Below are positions 56,312 through 64,000 of a stretch of 64,000 nucleotides of DNA, one piece after another. Both the position numbers and the translations under genes were made by a program. The DNA is from Caenorhabditis remanei (Eukaryota; Nematoda; Chromadorea; Rhabditida; Rhabditidae): positions 8,432,001 through 8,496,000 of the forward strand of contig NC_071328.1 in the NCBI RefSeq assembly GCF_010183535.1. The letters are read 5' to 3'. Under the pieces are notes generated by a model, which was not told where the DNA came from, did not search any database, and saw nothing but the letters and a program-made list of their open reading frames with translations. The first letter of the stretch is position 1. Every line of letters starts with the position of its first letter.

Positions 56312-58726
56312 TTCTATAAACTTTTTTTTAAAATTTCTCGGCAATATAAAAAAGAACTTAACGTGTAATGAACGTTGAAAAAACCTGAGAGAATAAATAA
56401 CAAAAACTTGATATTTGAGGCTTGGAATGGTAATTTTTTAAAACACTTTCTACGTCTAATTAGCCTTTTATAAAAGTCAATTTTGAAGAGCGTAATCAAA
56501 ACAGGAATAGACGAATCCCCACTCGGGCAATTAAAATGTAATATCATAGCACAATTCCTAAATATAGGCATTTCTCTTTCAATTGTTTTATTCTGTACTT
56601 TGGTTTCCAAAAGTTGTAAATATAGGATTGACTTCAATCGATAGTCTCAATAACTTAAACGTAAGCTAAACTGTACTGATTATTTAGGAAGAACTCAGAT
56701 ATTCTACACAGCCAAAACACAAATTCAAGCATTGTTCGTAAGTGGTGAATTTTCAAAATCGATGAAACCGTCGTGGGAAAACCCGAAACTTTGTGAAAAT
56801 CGGCGAAAATTGGCACGACCAGAGGGGTCAGTATGTGCGCTCCGAGTTCAGGAGACACGCGACGCGACCGCCCCGCGCCACCGTCTGGCACGAAATAACA
56901 CGGCGGACTTTGTAGTTTTTTGAACATTTCCCAGTCGCCGGTGCCCGGATTTTTGCGGGTTTTTCTTTATTTTGTTGGATTCTCCGCATTTTTCTTCACA
57001 TAACCTCAAAAAATCATCAATTTCCATCCATGAATTGTGAAAAAATTGGCATGTTCCAATGATTTTCGGCCGATTGTCTCAAAAAATACAATTTATCACG
57101 TTATCGATTTTACACTGCCTGATCAGTTTCTCACGACGTTTAGGGAATTTTCTATCAAAAATGATCGGTTTAATGAGGGCTCTTGTGGAGAAATTAGCTT
57201 AAAAAGTGAGATATCATTGACTTTGTTCCAAAAGCGATAAAGAAACAAAAAACTACGTGTCACTGCAGTTCCTTAGTGTAATTACTCTCAATTCCACAAG
57301 TTTGATTTCCAGCTATCAGATTATATTTTCCATCCATCTTGCATGATGTTATGTTCCAAAACATGTTTCTCTGACTACGCCGGCTCTCACTTGTTTCCAA
57401 AGTTACCGTCTCTAATTATTGGAATGGAATTGGAATTGGAAACAAGCTCGTTTGTCTAGTCTATAAACGCTTTCGACTTAACTTTAGCTGAAACTTTCTC
57501 TCTTTCGTCCTGATATTCAAACGTCAACTCTCCATATTGACAAGGCGGTCAATCGCAACAGTCCTAAGTGTGCCTATATGCCTTGCATTATGTGTGCACT
57601 TGGGTCAAGATGTCATCTGCAAACAAATTCGTAAAGAACAGTAGAATATTTTACTGTATTCTGATGTTCCCGGTCGCTCCTTTATATTAAGGTTTTTCAG
57701 ATTCTTTAGGTGTCATCAAGCGGTTTCCGTAATTCATCACTTTTTATCGTGGCAGTTTTCAAGTTGAAAAAAAAATACTTTTCAACCACCGTTGAAGCTT
57801 CAGTAACCTGCTCACTGAAATCCGAATAGGACTTTTTTTCACTCTCTTTTCCTAATCGACTATCCGCATAAATAAACGAGTATTGCAAAAGGCAGCTGTC
57901 CATTCGTCATGAACTGCTCTCCTATTCATTGGGCGCCCCGCGCCAAGTGTAGTGAGACGCAGAGAAGGGTCTTGACACCGCCCGAGTCCTAGCAGACGGA
58001 AAAGGACATTTCGGGTGCAGTAGATTGGACGCCCTTTTCCTCGTCCTTTAATCGTCACTTCACATTGGACCTTGAGATCAAGTGAAAGGAAATATAGAAG
58101 AGAAGAAAGGGGAGAAATAGATAAATTCTGAAATTTCAAAGGTGGAGTATCTCTCTCTCTCAAACGAAGTTGTCATAAATTTTGTAACATTAAAAAAATA
58201 TCAATAATTACGAATCCTTCTTTACATAGTTCTATGTAATTGTAATAATCGCTTTTCCTCAACAATCATTTCTTTATTGGTCGTTTCTATTTTTTGTAGG
58301 ATTTTACATCTTTTCCCATCATCTTTCGAATACTGCCCCACCTATTTCTTCTCGATCTTTACGACATCATCAAGAATAACTAGTTCTATTCAGTTCAGTT
58401 TAATGTTTTGTGAGTATTATTTCTCTTTTCCATAACCTTTCCCCTTGGCGGGTCCTACCACGAACAACTTCTCAAAGTCATTCTCGGACTTTGAGGATAT
58501 TCGTGGTGGGACTCGCCGCGGCGTGCGTAAGGTGAACTACGGTGTAATACGTTCAGTGATTCTGTAATTATTATTTTAATTCAAAGGTTCCGGTTGAGAT
58601 AGATATTATCTTTGAATACGTTTTCAAAAATCACGTTGTCAAATTCCCTTTATATTTCAGTGATACACTCTTCCTTCGATTCACGCCTCCTGACACAAAT
58701 ATCATTCGGATCCAGAGATTTTCCAA
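56312..58726. other. Divergent upstream region of the UPF0561 gene and top-1
   Basis: About 2.4 kb between two divergent start codons. It includes a GC-rich stretch at about 56820-56960 (GACGCGACCGCCCCGCGCC), another at 57930-58035 rich in CGCC and GACGC words that opens a spurious minus frame, and a hairpin at 58447-58517. An acceptor (ATTTCAG at about 58658) precedes the top-1 start and may be a spliced-leader site. Confidence 0.5.
58447..58517. repeat. GC-rich hairpin upstream of top-1
   Basis: The arms GGCGGGTCCTACCACGAA ... CTCAAAGTC and GACTTTGAG ... TTCGTGGTGGGACTCGCC are complementary except for a few bases, with a seven-base loop (ATTCTCG). It is a compact perfect-looking foldback about 210 bases before the top-1 start codon. 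Confidence 0.7.
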
Positions 58727-61700
58727 ATGAGTCCTGTTTCAAGTCACAATCATCATCACTCAAATGGCAATGGTACAACAACGTACGATTCGAATGGTAA
58801 TGATGAAATCAAACAGGAGGTAAAAGAAGAACCGATGTTGTCTGATGACAATGCCACTTTCGCCGAAATTATGAAAAGCAGTAAGAAGAAGAATAAAAAC
58901 AAAAGGAAAGCTGCTGAAAGTGGGTCGGATAGTGAAGGAGAGTATAAACCTGAAAAAAGGAAATCGGCGTCTTCTTCTAAGAAGAACGGAAAGAAAGAAG
59001 AAAGTGATGGTGATGAATCGGATGATTATAAACCAGAAAAAAAGAAACAAAAAAAGAGTAATAAAAAGAAGAATCGCGGTAGTAGTGATGAGGAATCAGA
59101 TGCTGATTATAGCGAGGAAGATGTAAAACCTCCGGTAAGTTATATTTTATTCTGCGGTTTGAGAATAATTCAGTTCCCCTATTTTTTCACTTGTAATGTT
59201 GGCTTGCTTAACCTTACACATTTGACAAATCGAAGACGTCATCGCCCGAGAAAAGAGATTGCATGAAGGTTTTGTGAACATGTATGACGTTAACTTGATT
59301 TTAACAAAAACAAACCCAAATAACGATCCCGTTTTTGTTATTTCCTCACATATTACAATACTTCCTGGGGTATAGAAAAATGAATATGCTCTGCATGCCA
59401 CCCCTCACGATTTACCCCAACGCTTTCAGGTGAAACAAGAAGACGGAACGTCGTCAGCTACTTCTGAAGACGGCTCTGATTCCGAAGAGACAGAAGAAGA
59501 ACGAAAACAAAGAGAGAAAGAAGAACACAGACGGCGGAAACAGGAAAAGAAGGAAAAGAAACGACGAGAGAAAGAACGGAAAAAAAAGGTTAAGAAGGAA
59601 GAAGATGAATCAGAAGACAGTGACGACGAGGAAGACCAGAAAACGAAGGTGTTGTGTTGTTGTTTTGCTTGGATGTGTTGTTCGAATAAGGGAATTTGTT
59701 TTATATGTGTTGCTTTACTCACATCAATTTCAGTGGCCTTGCTCTAACCGTATTCTTTTCAGAAAAAGAAGTCAAAAACCGCGGAGAAGAGCAAGCCAAG
59801 CACATCGTCAGCTAAGAAAGATGTGAAGAAGGAGCCATCAAAGAAGAAAGTGAAAGAGGAAGCGGAAGATGTATGGGAATGGTGGAAGGAGGATAAGAAA
59901 CCTGACGGTGTTAAATGGAATTCTCTACAACACTGCGGGCCACTCTTCGCTCCGCCATACGTTCCTCTGCCAGGTAATTCATACGAGACACACAGGATTA
60001 TTATGAATTCAATTTTTCTGTGCAAGAACCCGGCCCCTTCTCGGCAGTCACGTCCACTCCCATTTCAACACTGCGTTCAATTTTTGAAAACTGCCGCAAG
60101 AAATGGGCGTGGTCTCCTCAAGTGAGCTTAGCGAGCGTTCCTTGCACAAAAATTGAATTCATAACTTTTCAGTAGAAATCGCATAATTCTACAGTAACAC
60201 GTTATGTTTTTTTTAGATCATGTCCACTTCAAGTACAACGGAGAACGAATGAAGTTGAGCCTGGAAGCAGAGGAATGTGCCACTTTTTATGCTGGTGTTC
60301 TTGATCACGAGTATTCTACGATGGATGCATTCAATAAAAACTTTATGAAGGACTGGAGAAAAGTGATGACTACTGGAGAGCGGGAAAGAATAGTCGATTT
60401 GAAGAAGTGTGACTTCCGAGCTATCGATGTTTACCAGAAAGAGCAGCGAGAGATTCGAAAGGCGATGACCAAAGAAGAGAAGTTAAAGATAAAAGAGGAA
60501 AAAGAAGGAGAAGTAAAAATCTATGGAATAGCTGTAATCGACGGACATCGGCAAAAAATCGCAAATTTCCGGATCGAACCACCTGGGGTTTTTCGCGGAA
60601 GAGGTGGACATCCAAAAATGGGAATGCTCAAAAGGCGTATTCGCCCGGAAGATGTTATCATAAATTGCGGCAAAGACACGGAAATTCCGAAACCACCACC
60701 AGGTCACAAATGGAAGGAAGTTCGACATGATAACACGGTCACATGGCTTTGTTCTTGGACGGAAAGTGTTTTAGGGCAGAACAAATACATCATGCTCAAT
60801 CCATCTTCAAAAATCAAAGGAGAGAAAGATTATGAAAAGTACGAGACTGCTCGGAGACTCAAAAAGAAGATTGGTGGAATTCGTGAAAGATATACAGAAG
60901 ACTTCAAATCAAAAGAGATGAGAATACGTCAACGCGCTACTGCTCTCTATTTCATTGATAAATTGGCTCTTCGTGCTGGTAACGAAAAAGATGTTGATGA
61001 GTCAGCGGATACTGTTGGTTGTTGTTCACTTCGTTATGAACATATCAAGCTATTTGATTCTGCGAAACTCAATGAGACCGACAAGAAAGAAAAGGAGTTT
61101 GTCGTTGAATTTGATTTCCTCGGAAAAGATTCTATCCGTTATTATAATCGAGTAGCTGTTGAGAAGCGTGTTTTCAAGAACTTGAAGTTATTTATGGAGA
61201 ACAAAAAAGCCGGAGATGATCTTTTCGACAGATTGGATACTGCTACCCTCAATGAGCATTTAAGAAGTTTGATGGATGGATTGACTGTAAAAGTGTTTCG
61301 TACCTACAATGCTTCGATTACATTGCAAGATCAGCTTTTGAAATTGACAAATCCCAAGGACAATGTGGCTGCTAAAATTCTTTCTTACAATCGTGCTAAT
61401 CGTCAGGTTGCTATTCTATGTAACCATCAACGGGCTGTCTCAAAAACCTTTGATCAGTCTATGGAGAAACTGGAGCAGAAGGTAACTTAAAAGTGAAACC
61501 AGAAATTGGTCAATTCTTTCATTCCAGATAAAAGACAAAAAGAAAGAAGTCAAGGAAGCTGAAGAAGCCTTGAAACATGCTCGTGGTGCTGAAAAGGAAA
61601 AAGCTCAAAAGAAATACGATCGATTGAAAGAACAGCTGAAGAAATTGAAAATTTCACGAACGGACAAAGATGAGAACAAGCAAATCGCCTTGGGTACCTC

Positions 61701-61932
61701 TAAACTCAACTACATTGATCCACGTATTACCGTTGCCTGGTGCAAGAAGTACGAAGTGCCATTAGAGAAGGTTTGTTCATGACTGAAAAATCGTTTTTTT
61801 AAAAAAATTCAATCATTCGTTTCCCTATTTGAAATCGATTTATTTTTCTAGGTATTCACCAAAACTCATCGCGAGAAATTCCGTTGGGCCATCGACATGA
61901 CAATGACTTCTGATGAGGAGTTCGTCTTCTAA
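58727..61932 (+). CDS. top-1: DNA topoisomerase I (type IB)
   Basis: Relaxes supercoiled DNA by transient single-strand breaks through a 3'-phosphotyrosine. Exons 58727-59134, 59430-59648, 59763-59973, 60217-61481, 61528-61770 and 61852-61932 give 808 residues. The N-terminal ~235 residues are a charged Lys/Glu/Asp/Ser-rich domain with nuclear-localisation-like KKKNKNKRK and KKKVKEE runs. The core starts at about [20 protein letters not shown] and includes [68 protein letters not shown] and [12 protein letters not shown] charged linker coiled coil ([20 protein letters not shown]) precedes the catalytic tyrosine in [10 protein letters not shown] and the end DEEFVF. Exon 2 is 219 bases, both its borders are in phase 0, and it is purely charged, so it can be skipped without changing the frame. 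Intron 59974-60216 carries an inverted-repeat element. Confidence 0.97.
60002..60163. mobile_element. Inverted-repeat element in a top-1 intron
   Basis: Terminal inverted repeats of about 27 bases: TATGAATTCAATTTTT then CTGTGCAAGAAC at the left, and GTTCCTTGCAC then AAAAATTGAATTCATA at the right. The core of about 105 bases is GC-richer than the flanks. No coding capacity. It fills most of the 243-base intron 59974-60216. Confidence 0.7.
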
Positions 61933-63025
61933 CTTTTGTATTTATCCTTTTTTAAATTAGTTTTTATTTCTCTATCCCACGTCTTTAAAAAAATTTTCTG
62001 TGATTGTTACTACTTTAATCATTTCTTTTTTTTTTCCTAAATATCTCTTTTTTATTTTTTATTTGCTTTTTTGCAAAATTTATTGAATAATTTATTTTCT
62101 TAGTCTGTTCTTGGTCCATCTCGTCCCTACTTTCCAATCAAAATCTCCTCTTCATGCCTAACTTTTTCATTCGTTTTTCTATAACCTATCTTTTTTCTGA
62201 CGCCTAAGACTTTTATTTCTTTTTCTCTATTTTCCTCCTCGAAATTACCGTGTTCCTTGTGTTGAATGTAGCCTTTTACTTTTTTCTTTGTCCGGACATT
62301 ATTATTTCGTGTAATTTCCTTTTTGTGTCTCTTTCTTCTTTCAACGTTATACTATTTTCTGACTGTCGTCACTCGTTTCCACATTATCTCCTTATTCTCT
62401 CAATCCATACGACTCGTCTCGCTTTTTGTTCCATTTTTTGTTTTGGAATTACATCGATATAATGTTTGAATTGAATTGATGATAATAAACCATGCATTTC
62501 AAAATGACTTCTTAGTTTCTGGATCTTTTCGTATTTAACTATTTAGTATAGTCGCTCCTTGTATTCTGGAATTGGTGATTATAACTTACAAGGCGGTTCA
62601 TCAATCTAATGTGCCGCGGCACTAATCTTATCATGTCACGATTCAAGCGAATAAGGCGGACGCCGTGTCTACTTAGATTAATCTTAAATTGCCTGAGTAG
62701 TGTCTCGAAAAATAGCGACCCCAGTGTACCTGCGACAACCAGGCTTGTTTGTAGCAAGATAAATTGTTTCTCTTCAGAGCAGAAGCTTCTGAACGACTAT
62801 AGTTCGTAATACGTTTGAATGCTCTTTCACTGTTAAAAACGACAAAAATGCTATTGAGGGAAATTCATTATTTTTATTGGGTCTTGAAATGATTTAATTT
62901 TTGTGAAAACTTGAGAGAAAACTTTTTATGTCACTTCTAAATTTCCGATTCTTCAGAACAATCACTCCCGTTTGACACATCTGAAATATAAAAATGAATA
63001 GCTGGTTTCAAATTAAAAACACTTT
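61933..63025. other. Convergent 3' region of top-1 and the SLC41-like gene
   Basis: About 1.1 kb, T-rich at the left (top-1 3' UTR) and containing the element at 62549-62799. No coding signal. Confidence 0.5.
62549..62799. mobile_element. Possible Tc1/mariner-type MITE with short terminal repeats
   Basis: The ends TAGTCGCTC and its near-complement GAACGACTA are flanked on both sides by TA, as in Tc1/mariner insertions. The terminal repeats are only about nine bases with one mismatch, so the call is tentative. The core contains an inverted GATTAATC/AGATTAATCTTA pair. Confidence 0.4.
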
Positions 63026-64000
63026 TTACCCAAAAGATTTGTCCAGTGTCAAGAATAAGCTATACAGTAATCCACATCCACATACATCTGCTGCTGATGT
63101 GAGCAGAGGAATTGCATGATTGTCCGGGTCGAGTTGGAATTTCCAGAGTGTGAAAACAAGAAGTTGAGCTAGATAAAGAATTGTTGATTGCTGAAAAAAA
63201 GAATATTGAAGCCGAAAGTGATGTTGGGGATAAGCGGACCTGAATCAAAACAACAATAGCATAAGCAATGAAAAATCGATAATCCTGTTCAACAGGATCA
63301 TACATTCCATATGACATAACCGTTGAAATTCCAACAAAAAACATTTGAAATGGAAGTGCTGTGAATAACAGGAGACGAGCGGTTCGAGATTCTGAACAAT
63401 TCGATCGGTAATACGTAATTGGCCATAGTCTTTGATCCCATCCCAATTCAGAATTCTTGTGAACTTCCAGATGAGATGATATTCTGGAAGCAAGAACTGC
63501 TCCGCGGTTTCCAGCTAAACCAGATATCAATGTTTGATATGCAGGATAATTTGGATATGTCATTGCCCCTTCACTTTGTAAAAATCCAGCGCCACAACTG
63601 ACAATTGCTGCAAAGACGAGAGTAAGGCACTGTTCTTTTGCTGTTCTTACTGCCATATCATCTTTCCCTAAAAATTGGATTTTGAATGGTAATAATGAAT
63701 AAAATAGAAATGACTCACATCCTAACCACATCCAAACTGGAACACTGCATATTGCACAGATAATGATTACAATTGGGACGGCACTCGAGAATCCAGCATA
63801 CGGTCGAAGGAGATAACAGAAGAATAGCATTGAGCCAATTGTCAACATATCACTGATACTGGCACCTAATGGAGCAACAATATTATCCGGATTGTAGTCT
63901 TTTTTCCATGCAAAAAACACAATTGTGAATAGAACTGAAATATACGAATTTCTGAAAGTCTGGATGTCCGCAACTCACAAGAAGTGCACACGAAACAGTT
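63026..64000 (-). CDS. SLC41/MgtE-type magnesium transporter, C-terminal part
   Basis: A membrane carrier for Mg2+ related to bacterial MgtE. Exons seen on the minus strand: >64000-63979, 63934-63719, 63667-63240 and 63190-63026; the 5' part lies beyond the window. MgtE-type hallmarks are the segment KDYNPDNIVAPLGASISD (a metal-binding loop between helices) and near the end KFQLDPDNHAIPLLTSAADV, the equivalent PDN site of the second repeat. The membrane spans are MLTIGSMLFFCYLL, VPIVIIICAICSVPVWMWL, CLTLVFAAIVSCGAGF, RLLLFTALPFQMFFVGI, FIAYAIVVLIQ and LYLAQLLVFTLW. The loop PAYQTLISGLAGNRGAVLAS is also family-typical. The tandem MgtE layout with two PDN motifs matches animal SLC41A1-3. The donor after 63240 is gtccgc, non-consensus, but the join keeps the frame. 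Stop codon at 63028-63026. Confidence 0.88.

Noticed and set aside
57852..58163. Minus-strand 103-codon frame
   Set aside because: A GC-rich intergenic patch gives an open frame without splice sites or a recognisable motif; it may be part of a dispersed repeat.
1..64000. CRISPR arrays, phage, bacterial operons or plasmid features
   Set aside because: Nothing of the kind is present; the window is spliced nematode genomic DNA.

Overview
This window is nuclear DNA from a nematode, almost certainly a Caenorhabditis species. The evidence is: many introns of about 45-60 bases with TTTTCAG/TTTCCAG acceptors, acceptor-like sites just upstream of start codons (as expected for spliced-leader trans-splicing), an AT-rich base composition, and gene families typical of worms (an atypical soluble guanylate cyclase, a divergent PP1 phosphatase). 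The company of gcy-35-like, pde-1-like and top-1-like genes recalls C. elegans chromosome I, but that is from memory and unchecked. Exon joins below were worked out by hand from splice signals and phase; most sum to whole codons.

Region 1-7.7 kb: the 3'-truncated (by the window edge) gcy-35-like gene on the minus strand, with an unrelated plus-strand gene nested in a large intron, then a PP1-type phosphatase. 7.7-13.6 kb is a long non-coding stretch. 13.6-21.3 kb: a small plus-strand gene, then pde-1, a Ca/calmodulin-type cyclic nucleotide phosphodiesterase with two apparent first exons. So a cGMP-making and a cyclic-nucleotide-degrading enzyme lie within 16 kb.

Region 21.6-32.8 kb: two minus-strand C2H2 zinc-finger paralogs in tandem, a complex foldback repeat, the kinetochore gene ndc-80, and a single-exon gene of unknown function. 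33.0-38.8 kb: three closely spaced minus-strand genes (RTF2-like, OXA1L-like, CHMP2B-like) that look like an operon. 39.2-40.9 kb: a gene for a small disordered protein. 41-46 kb is mostly non-coding, with one tentative small gene at 44.1-45.3 kb.

Region 46.1-56.3 kb: a cysteine-rich type I membrane protein, a mitochondrial Obg-family GTPase (MTG2/GTPBP5-like), an Ala/Pro/Gln-rich disordered protein, and a UPF0561 (C2orf68-like) protein. 56.3-58.7 kb is a shared upstream region between divergent genes. 58.7-61.9 kb: DNA topoisomerase I (top-1). 63.0-64.0 kb: the C-terminal part of an SLC41/MgtE-type magnesium transporter, running off the right edge.

The most distinctive non-genic feature is a pair of related intronic elements (23.1 and 37.6 kb) with hAT-like termini, 8-bp flanking duplications and GGCCCG-rich subterminal blocks. 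The larger one also carries C-tract and G-tract arrays on opposite sides. At least five other inverted-repeat or foldback elements are scattered through introns and intergenic DNA. I found no intact transposase, rRNA, convincing tRNA, or any prokaryotic-type feature.
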